Below are positions 51,717-63,370 of a DNA stretch of 64,000 nt, in pieces. The position numbers and the translations under genes were made by a program. Position 1 is the stretch's first letter. Each line of letters begins with the position of its first letter. The DNA comes from Mesostigma viride (lineage: Eukaryota > Streptophyta > Mesostigmatophyceae > Mesostigmatales > Mesostigmataceae), in contig RPFO01000072.1 of the NCBI GenBank assembly GCA_009746045.1, positions 3,933,778 through 3,997,777 of the forward strand, in the 5' to 3' direction. The notes under the pieces are model-generated. The model was not told the DNA's origin. It ran no database searches and saw only the letters and a list, made by a program, of their open reading frames with translations.

Positions 51717-52370
51717 CGGAGCTACCCAATAAAAGTCTGCACAAATCTCGGTTTAGCCGAGAGTCCGGGCGTTCGGAATGAATAAACATGTGTTAAGAAG
51801 TCGAAACACCATGGAAATACCGAGCATGGTGCCGCAGCAGACCCGAGTCTTGACGTAATAATATGTATGCCGGTTTCCAGGGTTTCCGCATGAAAGTTGG
51901 GTGAGAAACTGGAAAAAACTACGTTTCCTTTGCCCCAGTATCTCAACAAACTCGTAGAAACCTCATTATCAACCTTTGAACGCATCATCATGGTCGTGCT
52001 ATACCCAACAGCCACTGAAATTCGCGCGAAAACTGGCGAGATCTACCTGCCGCCATCGCCGTCGTCTTCACCTTCGTCCCGCGAAAATGCCTGATTTCAG
52101 TGGTACATATTTGTTTGCAGCTGTCACAAAAAAAATACCAAAAATACCAGGATTTTTTCTTGAATTCTATGAGATGTTTCTGACCTATTTTGAAAGTTTC
52201 AGACCAAAAATCGCATGTTTAATAGGTTTGCCACGTGTCAGATTACAACGCGATACATCGCGTTCGAACCCTACAACGCGATGTATCGCGTTGTAAAAAA
52301 ACACGGGTTAATATCCTTATGTTGCATGCCACTCTCACCTCCGTAATTTATCATTCTGAATGAATATGTA

Positions 52371-53598
52371 TTACAAAATCCATTTTTAAAATACCAAAAC
52401 TATGCTGGTCACAATGCGGGTATCGCACGCTGGACAGCATAACGTAACGCACTCGGCAAAGCTTCATCCCCCCTGAGAGTTCTGAAAGGCAGCCCAACTC
52501 GGCCAAACAGGACTGCGCATTAATTAATTGTCCGCAGCGTTGCATCAGGACCAGAAACTTCCTATGCACAATCCCCATACCAAAGAGTGCTAAAGCACAG
52601 GAAACTAACCCAAAAGGCTCCCAAAATGGGGTCACCTTCATGAAAGTGACCCTCATGGAAAATAGTTCGCCCCAACTTGACCTTGATCAGAACAAAAGAC
52701 AACCGAGGTGCCCAGTCGCTCTCGTGCTCGTGCCTGAATTCCAAGGATCTCACGGAGACGTTTATCCGAAATACTTTCAGGCCAGAATTCATTCTGAAGT
52801 TCCTGTCCTCATGCCACAGAAACGGGCTCTCTCCCAGATGCGTCCCCCGCCGTAGGCCATACACCTGCCCGACACGCCTAGGCCGATCCACCTCCCTACT
52901 GTCCAGCTTCACGAAAAGCACCTTTTGCTCACCATGGCGGATACAACCTGCGCCACCCCAGCCAACCAGGGTCCATCCACCAGGGTAAGCGCGCGTCCCT
53001 AATCGTTCAGGGGAGGACCATATCCCTGACCCATGGTTGGATCGCCCAGAAGGTGGCCCCTCAAAACCATGACCCACTACTTGCACCGAGGCGGCTCATG
53101 CCCACGACACGAGTGGCCACCGGGTCGCCCTGCGATGGCGCGCTGTGAGCTCAGCGCTAGCTTAGGTCCGGGCCAAAGAGTGCTTCTACCTCAGCCCGTG
53201 ACGTGTACCCGGACCAAATGAGCTTCAGAAGGATGCCAACCAGGAGCCTCCCAAACACAGCAACGTGTCATCCCAGGCCTCCTGGAGACTCGGCCAACCG
53301 GAAACCACGAAAAGTGGCTACCCGGACCAATATGAGTATAACTTCGCACAGCAACCCGTGACCAGCGAAGTGCTCCACTTGGGGATTGCAGCCAGCGCCC
53401 TTCAGCCAGCGCCCTCACAAGCACCGCTCACGGACACATCGTGCATGCAACCAGCTCTGGGCGACGAGGCCAGCTGTGGCCTGTTAAGAGGAGGTGGTGG
53501 CAGTAGATCCACCGACTATGCCAGCCCCCGTACGCGGAGAAGCTGGCCTGCGGGGAGGAGGTGGCCGAGTCCAGCAGTGAGATATCGTCAGTGGTGGG
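52371..53598. other. 3' flank of UTP15, no gene recognised
   Basis: Mixed composition with only short frames. The UTP15 3' UTR should lie at its right end. Confidence 0.4.
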
Positions 53599-55236
53599 CT
53601 ACTCTGCGCCTGCCGACCGGGCCAGCGCCGCGCCGATGATGGGCTGAATCAGCCCCTCGAGCGCCGCGAGCTGCTCCCCCAGCTTGACCTCGGCGGTGAC
53701 CTTCTCCCGAATGATGGCCAGCCGCTGGATGATGCGCGGCGCCTGGGCGAGCTGCGCCAAATATAGGTCCAGAACGCGGTCCGTGACGGACACCAGCAGC
53801 TCGGCGTAGCGCGGGTTGGTAACGTAGCGCGCGAGCACGTCCAGGAGGGGCTCCAGCGATGTGGCGTCCCTGCCAGCCAGCGCCAGGGTGAGCCCTTGGC
53901 GTGCCATCAGCTCCTCCATCACGGTGATGACCACGTCCACGCGGCCCGTGGTAAGCGCCGAGTCGAGCGCGTCGCGGTAGAGGAACTTCTTGAGCTGGCG
54001 GTCATACGGGGCCAGGTGGGCGCGCCGCCGCCGCTCGACCACGTAGTCGCCCTCGGCTGGCTTCTCCCCGCTGCCGCGGATGAAGTACTTGTAGGACGAG
54101 GCGGTGAGCCGGCGGGGGCGCGAGCGGGGGCGTCTCCGTCCCCCGGGTGCCAGCGCTGACCCTGAGATGCGGAACTTGTTGCTGCTGTTGCTGTTGGCAC
54201 CGCCGGCGCCCGTGGCGTCGCCATCCGCCTTGCGCGGGCGGTGGCGGACGGAGAGGAGGCCGTCCGCCATGCCCACGGCCAGGGAGGTCCCCTGGGGGGA
54301 GAGCTTTGCGGACAGGATGGGCGCGGGGTACTTGATCGCGTGCGTGAGCTTGAAGTGGGTCAGGTCAAAGATCTTGACGTGGCCATCGAGGGACGCGGAT
54401 AGAAGGCGCGGGCCGGGCACGGTGTCGAGCCCGTCGTACGAGAGGGCCGGGTGGCCAACCTGGAGGCTGGTCACCGTCTTGAGGTGGTTGGACACGCGCT
54501 GCATGAGCCGGCCGCCGCTCAGCACGTCCCAGATGAACACGTCATTGCCCGCGGATGTGGCAACCATGCTGCCCGAGGGGAGGAACTCGAGCGCATCCAC
54601 GGGCTTAGCGTGGGCCAATGACATGATGGCTTGGCCGGTGCGCAGGTCCCATAGGCGGCAGGTGTGGTCGTACGAGCCCGTGAGCCAGGTCGTGGAGCTG
54701 GCCGGGCTGAACGCGCCGCAGCGGATGTAGTCGGTGTGGCCCTTGAGGACCATCGCTTGGGATTGGCCGGGGACGTCCCACAGCCGCACCGTGCAGTCGT
54801 CGGAGCCGGATATGACGTGTATCCGGTCAGGCGAGTAGCGGGTGACGTGCACGGGCCGGGTGTGGCCCTTGAAAATTCGTAGCACCGTCCGACTACTCAA
54901 GTCGAACACCTGCACATTGCAATTTTCTCCTCCTGCGACTACCAACTTCCCGTCTTCCCTGAAACTTCCAGAGTAGGCCACGTCCTTGAATCTCCCGATA
55001 GTCTTTCGCAAAGCTCCCGACTTGCCATCATAAATACGCACACGAGTGGAGCTTGTGGCCGCCAGCAGGAATGGGGCTGACGGGCAATATTCGACGTGTG
55101 AAACGGCGGCGACTTGCTGCTCGCTATTAGAAACTTTGAAGCCGCGCCAAAATCTCCCCTCGGCTGTTTCTCGTATACTCCGTGGGGGGAATTTCCGAAT
55201 AGCTAACTTCTTATAATCCGTCACCGAAGTGCTCAT
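53599..55236 (-). CDS. UTP15: U3 snoRNA-associated protein 15 (UTP15), WD40
   Basis: Single exon. The frame is open from 55263 (554 residues), but the Met ten codons in (55236, MSTSVTDYKKLAIRKFP) gives the N-terminus expected for the family. Residues about 45-345 (554-residue numbering) form WD repeats, for example SGSDDCTVRLWD at 152-163 and GSYDHTCRLWD at 196-206, with the RFKDVAYSGSFREDGKLVVA block at 91-110. A basic linker precedes the UTP15 C-terminal helical domain (about 410-545), with LALAGRDATSLEPLLDVLAR and a VLDLYLAQLAQAP helix. UTP15 belongs to the t-UTP part of the small-subunit processome in the nucleolus and acts in 18S rRNA processing and rDNA transcription. The lack of introns contrasts with the neighbouring split gene. 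Length is close to that of other eukaryotes. Confidence 0.95.
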   Translation of the reverse strand: MSTSVTDYKKLAIRKFPPRSIRETAEGRFWRGFKVSNSEQQVAAVSHVEYCPSAPFLLAATSSTRVRIYDGKSGALRKTIGRFKDVAYSGSFREDGKLVVAGGENCNVQVFDLSSRTVLRIFKGHTRPVHVTRYSPDRIHVISGSDDCTVRLWDVPGQSQAMVLKGHTDYIRCGAFSPASSTTWLTGSYDHTCRLWDLRTGQAIMSLAHAKPVDALEFLPSGSMVATSAGNDVFIWDVLSGGRLMQRVSNHLKTVTSLQVGHPALSYDGLDTVPGPRLLSASLDGHVKIFDLTHFKLTHAIKYPAPILSAKLSPQGTSLAVGMADGLLSVRHRPRKADGDATGAGGANSNSSNKFRISGSALAPGGRRRPRSRPRRLTASSYKYFIRGSGEKPAEGDYVVERRRRAHLAPYDRQLKKFLYRDALDSALTTGRVDVVITVMEELMARQGLTLALAGRDATSLEPLLDVLARYVTNPRYAELLVSVTDRVLDLYLAQLAQAPRIIQRLAIIREKVTAEVKLGEQLAALEGLIQPIIGAALARSAGAE

Positions 55237-55263
55237 TTTCCTCACTCGACAGGCTCTGCTCAC

Positions 55264-56278
55264 GGCTCAATACTGATCACACTTCACGGAGGCTTCCCCT
55301 TCCCGGCGGAAACGGCTTCTGAAATCCTCTGCCCACATGGTGCCAAATCATGCATGCCCCAGATGCCGAAATTCCTTCTCCAACAAGTTTTAGTCTATCG
55401 TCAACCGCAGCATTTTGCCCAACCGCCATAACCAGTGCAAAACGTGCGACGCCGTAACAGCACACTTCATATGCCAGGAGGTGGCACGCCACAAAAAGAC
55501 GAGCAGCAACTGCCACGGCTCCATGACTGCGGGCTTCCGGGCTGCCTCTTCCGCTGGCTTTAAAGTACCACGACTTCTGACGGCTGGAACGACGTACGGC
55601 CAGCAAACGTCTGGGCCATAGGTACATACTGGGCCTCTGAAGTCAGATCCGCTGAGCCGGCATTGGGAGGAACAAGGACGGGGCGCGGCGCGGTGGGGCA
55701 GGCGCCTGAATAATGCTGCCGACCTGGCTGGTGGGGAACGCGCGAAGGCCAGAATGGCCGCAGACAATAGCTCAGTTTTCCCGCCAAATTCCCCAGGAAA
55801 TTGCAGTGCTGCGTGGTTTTGCAGGAGTGCTTACATGTGACAAACGTTTCCATGTAGTCTCAAAAAAAAAAAAAAGGGCACAGGTCCCGGAGCGTGTGCG
55901 CGAACACCAAGGTTGACTTCCAAGCGCACGAAATTCATCGGTGCTTCGTATCAAATCGTCTTACTCGGTTAACAATAGTTCTGACGCATAGCTGCTCCCG
56001 CGACAAGCGCAGAAGGCTCATGTTGCGAAATCATGCTTCCTACGCTGGTATAAAATGATTAGCCGGACAGCCGTTTACGTCGATTTTCTCCAACACTCGA
56101 ATCAAACGACGTGAACATCGTACCCATTTATTGTTAAGGTAACAATTGCTGATGGGCGAAACAGGGACGGGATGACGAACGTGAGAACAGCAAAGACAGG
56201 ACGGGACGATGGACGTGATAACAGCAAAGACAGGAAGATATAGTTTGCTACAAAGCAACGTTCGCAGTCAACTTCAAA
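55264..56278. promoter_or_regulatory. Divergent spacer between UTP15 and the coiled-coil gene
   Basis: About 1 kb separates the two start codons, so the spacer should hold both promoters. It includes a 13-A run near 55861 and two copies of AACAGCAAAGACAGGA (near 56188 and 56220). No specific element can be named. Confidence 0.4.
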
Positions 56279-59200
56279 ATGGCGGGCTCGCCGACGCGTG
56301 CTGACCACGTGAGAGCGGACGAAGACGAGGAAGACTTGTACGGCGACCTCGTTGCGCACGAAGTGGCTGAGGCAAAGGGTGCTGATGCCGCTCCTATCCT
56401 GCTGCTAACCCCTGCCCAGGTCCGAAATTTGCACGTTGACACCTAACCAAGCCCTGCATATACGCTCACGTCGCAAGTAGACAGTTCCAGGCAGAATCCC
56501 GACAGAGTTACCGAATTCGGACTGTAACATTGGCAAAACGCTTCCTGTGCCAGAACATTTGGAATTCATCGCTGTAGAAATTCCTACGCCATTTACCCAC
56601 AGTGTCGTCTCCCCGGGAGACCTAACGCGTCGCGAGCACCGTCGGTACTTTGCGTTCCTCGCAGCTGCGCGACCGGCTGGCCGCCAGCGAGAGCCTCAAC
56701 GCCAAGCTGCAAGAGCAAGTGAACAATCTGCAGCAGAAGGTGAGTTGTTTTTCGAACCCTTAGGTTCTCAGTTGTGGGTGCCGAGTGCCCTGGATCACAG
56801 CCATGAATTAGGGACACCTGTTCTGGGAATGAACAGGACAATGGTGTGTACCCAAGTCCCCACAGTGCAACATATATGTGGTTTTCCTTCTTGTTGCGAA
56901 CCTCCCCAGCTCCCTTGGAATTCCTTATTGTGGCTCAGCCTAGTGTGGTCAACTTTCCCTTCGTCTTAAAAACACAGTTGGAGCCGTGTAAGTATCGCTC
57001 CGTTAACTTGATTGTTACTCTTAATAGTTTTCCGTTTTGGGGGGGAAAGTGTTTCATGCACATGCGCAGATGTGCATGCCCATGGGTGTGTATGGTTTTT
57101 CAGACGGCGCAGGTTCGCCAGTAACAATATCGGTGTCCGTGCCTACGACCATGATTTTCCCTTCATTCCTTTGTTAGTCCTTGTGCGCTTTGCAACTATT
57201 CAGGCTGACTGCTATAGTAAGTGGCCAGCAGGGATACTCCGATGCCTAAAACTCAGCAGTTAGAAACTTGCCTCTGGGAGATGGACTTCTTGGTAGCTTG
57301 TGTAAGCTCAGCTGCACTCACCTCAGCCGCGCTAAACTAACCTGCATTAAGCCAAGCAGCGCCAGCGATAGTAAGATGGTTTAAACTAGGACTAAGATGC
57401 CTTAAACTAGGCTGCACTAAAATAAGCTGTGCTAAGCGAAGCTGCAGAAATCTCCTCCTTTTCCAGCATGCCTTGCCATCTGTGCATGACTGCCGGCATT
57501 AAATCCTGTGGTTGATTTTCGTCTAGGGTAGTTGTAGAGGAATGCGCTTGCTTGGGGGCCTACCATGCCCCACATGTAAAAAACTCATGGTGGTGGGTCC
57601 CAGATTAATCCAGCTGAACTTCCACTGGGACATAAAAAATACTCGACGTACCCTGTATACCCCACCACCCCCTTTGTTTTTTTCTTGTTTGTTCGTCAGC
57701 ATTCTCTCCTAAATTCTGTCCGATGCTTCGGGGGGGGATTTCGGTGCATGCATGCATTGACGACCGGGTGGACGGTGGGGCGGGTGGGCATGTGGGTGCG
57801 TGGTTGGCCGCACCTCCAATCTCCATGCCTGTGAGTGATGTGACATGGACGCTACTAAGGCAGGATGTTGGGTGCATCGGCGTTGTGTGCGGATGGTGCC
57901 ATCTTGCGGGGCCGCCTAGGAAACGTGTGCATGCGTATGTATGTGCCTGTGCACGCGTGTCCTACGCTCTTGCCCCGCCACCTGTCCAGGTGGACGGGAT
58001 GACCCAGGAGCGCGACATCCTGCTGCGCAACATGTCATCGCTGTTCACGGTAGGCACACACTCTGATAGATTGCATCCACTGTAAAATACCCTGCCAGGG
58101 TACCGTGCAGATGCGTTGGCCAATACGCCCGACACACAACTCCTTTTGATGCCTATTCGCGGAGCTCAGGCGCTGGAATCACATGGAAGAGCTCTTGCCG
58201 GTACCAAAGCTTCTGTTGCAGCGAGCGTCTGCAGTGATGGGTGTGGAGTAGCCATGGAGCCTCCCGCAGGTCCCTTCAAGGATGGTTGTGGAATTGGGCT
58301 TTATTTGGCTCGCTGTGTCGCTAAGATGGTACCCTGGCAGCATCGAGGCTATTATGAAGGTCAGTGTAGTGACTAACCACGATACTGATGTACCCGTGTG
58401 AGAGGCACATGTCTTTGCCTTGTCTGTGCAATCAGCTACGCAACGTCTTTATTACCTACTTGTACCGAGGAAGAGCCCCCCTTGTATCTTTTCCCCCCTT
58501 GCGTCTTGCAGAAGGCACTTGGTGGTCTGCCCGTTCAGCTCTCTCGCACCGGGAATCACCACAGATATATCCGCCACACAGCGCCCGCCGCGACAAAGCA
58601 CCACCTCTCTCATCTCTCTACGCTTTGCTTGCGGAATATAGGCAATGGTCCACGTATTACATCATGATAGAACATGACTGGAGATTTGGTGTTGGTTCAA
58701 GATCAGACATGGTAAGGGGGGTAGTGAGCAGAATGTATGAAAGTATTCTCTCTGGCGATATCCTGTCAAATGATTGTTTCCCTTTCTCAACGCTTTTGCA
58801 CCCACGGATTACTTATGCCGATGCCGACCGCTGGTCGCCGACCTTCCCTCACTACCCTTAAGCCTTTTGTCGTCCCCCCACTACCCTTTTGTGGTTTCAC
58901 TGACGAAGTAGACAGCCACATGCCCCTTGCCTCAGTCCCCTCACGAGCGGCTGTGTCATGGCTTGGTCTCATCCACAACTGCGCTGATGCTGGGTGTACT
59001 TGGTCGGTGCCTTCTACTTGGAATCTGTGGCGCTTCAGACAGCCCGCATGGAAATTGTCAGGAGTCTCATCACTCTCGTTGCTGTATGGCAATGCATGCT
59101 GTTCTTGTTGTTGTTCTTGTCCTGCCCTGTGCACATTGTTGTCCTTGTTGTTGCTGTCTGCCGGTGCATATGGCTGCTGCTGCTGCTGTCTGCCGGCGCG

Positions 59201-60529
59201 CGCCACGCAGACGGCCCGCATGGAGATTGCGCGGAAGAACGACGAGATCGCGGAGCAGCGGCGAGAGCTGGTGCGTGCGTGTGGCCCCATCGCTAGTTTA
59301 TTTACAGCAACACGGCGCCGCCTCCTTGCTGTGTAGCGTAGGCGCATGCACTTGGTGCGATGGCAGCGTGTCGCAGGGAGGCGGTGTGTGGGTGCGTGTG
59401 TGGCCCCCTTGCCATGTATGTTGCAGTGGCCCCAGGTGCAAACTGTACTTGACATTTGTCATCGTGACAGTTTTCCATGCCGCCTCGTTGCTGCTTCAAA
59501 TAGGGAGCCTGTGCGTGTGCATACATATGGACTGTCAGCCACTACTTGCTATCTATTATGCAGTTGGCCCACGAACTCATCCATCCTCTGTTCAATCCCT
59601 CCTTGACAAACGGCCTTGCCGTTTGCTCGCCATGGTTTCCTGGTATTGTGTGCTGTGACTCTTCTACTTCTGAAATCTGGATAGGCGTCCTCCACATCAG
59701 TCTGGGTCCCTGGGGAATATGCAAGCGTGGAGCAGTGCTTGACAGATGCCATATCCACTTCCTTGGTGATGAACTGCTGGAGATTCCACCGCTCCCAACT
59801 ACCAGCCAGATGGACAAGCACCACACTCATCGCGTTACCTTCATCTTCCACAAACTACCTTCTCAGCCTTGTAGATTTTGCGATGGCTGTAGATACTGAC
59901 AACTGCTGTAGGGTCCTCTTCCTTCCCCTCTCGCTCTACGCCGTAAGCAAAGAATGTTTGGCCTCACGCCTCGCATCTCTTAGTTGTCTGTTATGAACTA
60001 CTTAATGTCTGGCAGCCGTCCCTGACAAAGGCCCGGCCGGTTCTCCTGGCAGCTGGTACGGTTTCCGTGCTTGCTCATGGACTCCGACATGACACGGAAA
60101 CAACAGAGACGGAATGAAATCGTTGCGACAAGCCTGGGTGTGCGGAAGGCATGGCACGGCATCCATCGGTGCAACTGTATGCACCAGGCCCATTTGGTGG
60201 GCAATCTACATGTACATATATACATCTATATGGATTCATGTCGACCATACCTAATTTTATCTCATGGCAGGGGTGGCTACTCTGCGTGTGTGCTTGCAGT
60301 TTGCGTGCCTGCTGGCCATATAACTTGCGGTGCCGTGAACAACTATTGTTATTTATGGACCAGCTGGGCCGGTGTCTGGATGGAGCAAAGGCAAGCATGC
60401 GCATGGATCAGCTTTGGAATGCTTGCATGTGGGTGACATAACCAGCTCTTGCCTTTAACTCGTGTTTGTGCCATGCTGCAGGACGCTCTGAAGTCCCAGA
60501 GCTCGCGGCACCGCGAAGGACAGCGGTGA
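56279..60529 (+). CDS. Small coiled-coil protein from five micro-exons, possibly FLASH-like
   Basis: Exons 56279-56419, 56665-56739, 57991-58050, 59211-59270 and 60482-60529. All have GT-AG borders, all introns are phase 0, and together they give 127 residues. Exon 1 encodes an acidic N-terminus (ADEDEEDLYGDLVAHEV). Exons 2-4 encode a continuous coiled coil: LRDRLAASESLNAKLQEQVN, then TQERDILLRNMSSLF, then TARMEIARKNDEIAEQRREL. Exon 5 adds DALKSQSSRHREGQR and a stop. The step from SSLF to TARMEIARKNDEI resembles, from memory, the conserved N-terminal block of animal FLASH/CASP8AP2, a histone pre-mRNA processing factor. That similarity is short and needs a profile search. Exon 5 could instead use a GTGACG donor at 60526 and continue. 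Phase, codon use and heptads support a real gene even if the name is wrong. None of the exons makes a long open frame. Confidence 0.6.
59030..59072 (+). pseudogene. Decayed duplicate of exon 4
   Basis: CAGACAGCCCGCATGGAAATTGTCAGGAG resembles the exon 4 start (ACGGCCCGCATGGAGATTGCGCGG), including the acceptor CAG, about 170 bp upstream of the real exon. The frame then diverges and lacks a GT donor at the matching place. Confidence 0.5.
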
Positions 60530-60970
60530 CGTACGCCGCTAGCTATGACGAGGTTTCCTGGCGTGACGAGACTTTTGCCGTGGCAAGCGGTTTACACTGT
60601 CGTTGTAAGGAGTCGACCCAAGCTGCATGCTGCTCAGGCATGGAAGCTGTGCTCAGGCCTCACCATTATATATAGAGCCCTCTGCGGCTCTAGATATTGG
60701 ATGGGCCCGTGGGTATCGCACAACATGCCTAATGTTCCACAACAAGCCATCCCATCAAGGGTGACCAGTTGCAACCTATATCACAAGTATATCCCGGGGG
60801 GAGGGCTTAGCAGCTTGTGTGCATTTTGTAACCATCGCGACATGCACAATGCTGTATATTGCTCATACACGCTGCTTCCTGTCTGTCCGCGTCGGCTGCA
60901 TGTGCTTGTAGTAAAGATTGCGTTAACAGTCGATGTTTGGCTTGCCCATGCCTTGCATAGGTCTTGCGTG
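60530..60970. other. No gene recognised
   Basis: Probable 3' flank of the coiled-coil gene. Nothing specific seen before the LINE fragment. Confidence 0.35.
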
Positions 60971-61220
60971 GACGGCTTTGCATAAAGTACTTAGACAGAG
61001 TGTGGCACGCCAAGGACCTGGGCGCTGGCAGGAAACGGGATCTTTTCAAGGTTCTTGTTCTTACGATTCTGAGCTAGCTATGGGGCGGAAGCCTGGACAC
61101 TCGCTGAACGTCTAGAGTCCAGATTTAATGGTACGGTTACTAGGATGTTTGGCGGACATCGTCAAAGACTACGAACCCCCAACTGTGGGTCCTAGGAAAT
61201 GTAAGAAGCATCGAGCATGG
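60971..61220 (+). mobile_element. LINE reverse-transcriptase fragment
   Basis: Reads, with stops, as the RT C-terminal block: WHAKDLGAGRKRDLFKVLVL, then a Y-G-A-E-like segment, and near 61155 the KDYEPPTVGPRK end. It matches the region around 44150-44700 of the full LINE with internal deletions. Confidence 0.7.
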
Positions 61221-61288
61221 TAAACAACGTGCAAGATAATTAGCTCGAGGCCTCACTTGAGGCCCATATTTTAGACTAGCAGTGGACA

Positions 61289-61341
61289 TTAATTAATTAA
61301 TTACTGTACACGTGACTGCGTCAAGTCAGAGCATAAGTCCT
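61289..61341 (-). mobile_element. Very short LINE 3' end with the second hairpin type
   Basis: On the minus strand: GGACTTATGCTC, the hairpin with one mismatch (GACTTGACGCAGTCACGTG, 61327-61309) and a (TTAA)n tail. The same words precede the hairpin at 30791-30820. Only about 50 bp of the element remain. Confidence 0.7.
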
Positions 61342-62290
61342 TGGTCACTCGGTCCACCGCTGCACCTCCAACCAAGCTCGGGCAGACCTCAGCCTCCCCC
61401 GCCCGTATACGTACCACCGCCACCACCGGAACGCCATCACCGGCCTGCCAGGCCAGCTCCTCAAGCACGACAAGCGGCTCGATTGAGGACCACGCCATCG
61501 TCATTGGGTGCCCACAAATTGAAATACCGCGGGCCTCACCGCCCAGGCGGTGAAGGACCTTGTCGCCAGGCCGGCCAGCACCCGCTGGCCCAGTCGGCGA
61601 GTCCGGCCCGGCCTCCCGGCCACCCAGACCTCAGTGGGCCCGGTGGGCGCCAATGGTTCTGCAGCATGACGCTGCACTGAGAACCATACCACCTCCACCA
61701 CCTCCGCCATTGCGGTACAGCTCAAGCATGACAGACTCTCATGACCTCCGCGAGGAGGCCGAGCTCAACTTAAGCGCAGCTAGCCACAACGTCATCGTAA
61801 GGCACTTCGACCAGCTGCCTGAGGTGAGAACTCCGAGAAGCTTGCCGAGGCGGTAATTGAGAAAAACATCCTTGACCCTGGATGGCTCTCATTGGTGCAT
61901 GAGTTCAGGCTGGAGGTTCTCCGCCTTCCCCGCTCGCGGGGCAATGAGGCTGGACCGCCCCTGCTGCTCTTCAGTCTTCATGCCTTTGAACACATGGCGG
62001 ACAAGAGCTCTGCTGTTTCTCCGGCAAGCGCCGCAATCAGCTTGTAGGGACCTCCAACACGTTGAACGACCACTTGACCGAGCATGATGGCGCATGCAGC
62101 TAGCAACAACGGCAACCGTGGGAGCTATGGCCGACCTACCTCCAGCTCCGGCAGGCATGCAGCAGGGAAGAAGCCGGTTAACTGGCGCAGGGGCCGGGCG
62201 ACCGGCATCTACGCCAAGTCGATCGTCAACCACAACAAGCCACAATGATCGATGTGGCAGGCTACCCCCGCCCCGGCCAGCAACCCCGGC
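61342..62290 (+). pseudogene. Decayed LINE ORF1
   Basis: Several frames together read as the ORF1 of the 20.7-22.4-kb element: NTAGLTAQAVKDLVARPA near 61522, then HDLREEAELNLSAASHNVIV at 61740, a block with LPRSRGNEAGPPLLLF near 61925 and KKPVNWRRGRATGIYAKSIV near 62170-62230. Stops and small indels break it. It lies in opposite orientation to the hairpin end just to its left. Confidence 0.75.
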
Positions 62291-63370
62291 TGCCTACATA
62301 GGGGAAGTATAGAGTAGTGTACCATATAGTAGAGCTAACGTGTTATGTGGCAGACGCCCAAGAGTACGTACTGATGTATGCCTAGACAATATGATGTGAT
62401 CCACACGGCAGACGATGTATTAACAATGTATTAACAATGTTAGCAATGCTTTGCGCCCATGCATGCAGAGAGCCAGTCTCTGCTGCATGAGAGGCCATGC
62501 CCTAGCTAGCCATTCGGCTTAGCCATGATCATCACTGATTCTGGACACCCCGTGTCCAGTGCACCTTACAGGTGTTGTAATACATGGCGGTGCAGGTGCA
62601 CCTTGTGCACGTACGTACCCATGCAGAGTACTGGAGTAGGTAGCAGTTTGCATTCCCCCACGTACTACACTGTTGTAGCTCAGTCTAGCTGTACGTCGGC
62701 TCAGTGTCGATCCTCACATAATATATAAAGAGGGTGGTGTCGTCGGCATAGATCATTTCCGCTATAGCCTACTAATCTCCGTGTCCGCCCGGCCCGCCGT
62801 GCCCCATGGTCCATATGCAGTGGCTCCACAGATAGGCTTGGAACTCACTAATTCAGAGGCGCCAGCTAGGGTCGAGAATATAAAAGCCTCTCCTGGAGCC
62901 TCAGGGTTTTTAGGGGCATACCATGCAGGGGTCACTGAGCTCAGGGGTCACTGAGCTCATGTGGACAATTTCTATGTACGTATTGCGTACGTCTTGGGGA
63001 TCGAGACGTCCGCTAAAAATTCAGTCGCTGAAATTTTTTATTTTTTATTTTTTTGGAAAATTCAGTGCTCCGCGACGTCAGTGGTCCCGACCAACGTACG
63101 GGGTCATGAGACTATAATTGAATATTTCAAGCTTTCAACTGAGATGCCTTACTGCTCCTGAATTAACCCCTCAGGCTCTGGTAGAGGCCTTTGTATTCTA
63201 TCAAACTTTGTGCAAATATGCATTCCAAGCCTTTATCTGTGCATGGGCTCTGCATGGACCGCGGGCCAGTTTTACTGCATCCGCTGGAAGCGTTTGCTAA
63301 AGCCTCTGTTTTGCATGCGTGAAGCATCTGTTTTGCGCGCTGTTGTGGTTGTACAAATTGTACCCATGCA
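62291..63370. other. No gene recognised
   Basis: CATG-rich, mixed sequence, probably old LINE 3' UTR at the left. A short stretch near 62985-63105 carries GACGTC and TACG words at both sides and could be a decayed inverted repeat. No coding potential seen. Confidence 0.35.

Larger units (their letters stand above)
49040..52311. mobile_element. 3.26-kb TTAA-bounded inverted-repeat element
   Basis: The ends CCCGTGTTTTTTTA (from 49044) and the complement (to 52307) are flanked by TTAA at 49040-49043 and 52308-52311. Just inside lie palindromes of the type AACGCGATRTATCGCGTT: one on the left at 49062-49079 and two on the right at 52247-52265 and 52274-52295. The interior carries three LINE insertions (49150-49711, 50523-51078, 51405-51716). 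No transposase was recognised in the remaining 1.8 kb. Confidence 0.75.
48993..52370 (+). mobile_element. RLE-type LINE 3' UTR split by a TTAA-bounded element
   Basis: The left piece (about 48998-49043, TTTAGGGTTC...TTCAGGGTTTAA) and right piece (52308-52370, TTAATATCCTTATGTTGCATG...ATTCTGAATGAA) read in order as the 3' UTR seen intact at 50985-51078. The split is the host site of the element at 49044-52307, which supports TTAA as a true target duplication. Confidence 0.75.

Noticed and set aside
53896-54882. Plus-strand frames opposite UTP15
   Set aside because: GC-rich shadow frames without domains; UTP15 on the minus strand accounts for the sequence.
58737-59658. Frames of about 200-243 residues across intron 3-4 of the coiled-coil gene
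   Set aside because: Low-complexity Cys/Leu-rich translations of a CTG/TTG-rich intron that contain exon 4 out of frame.
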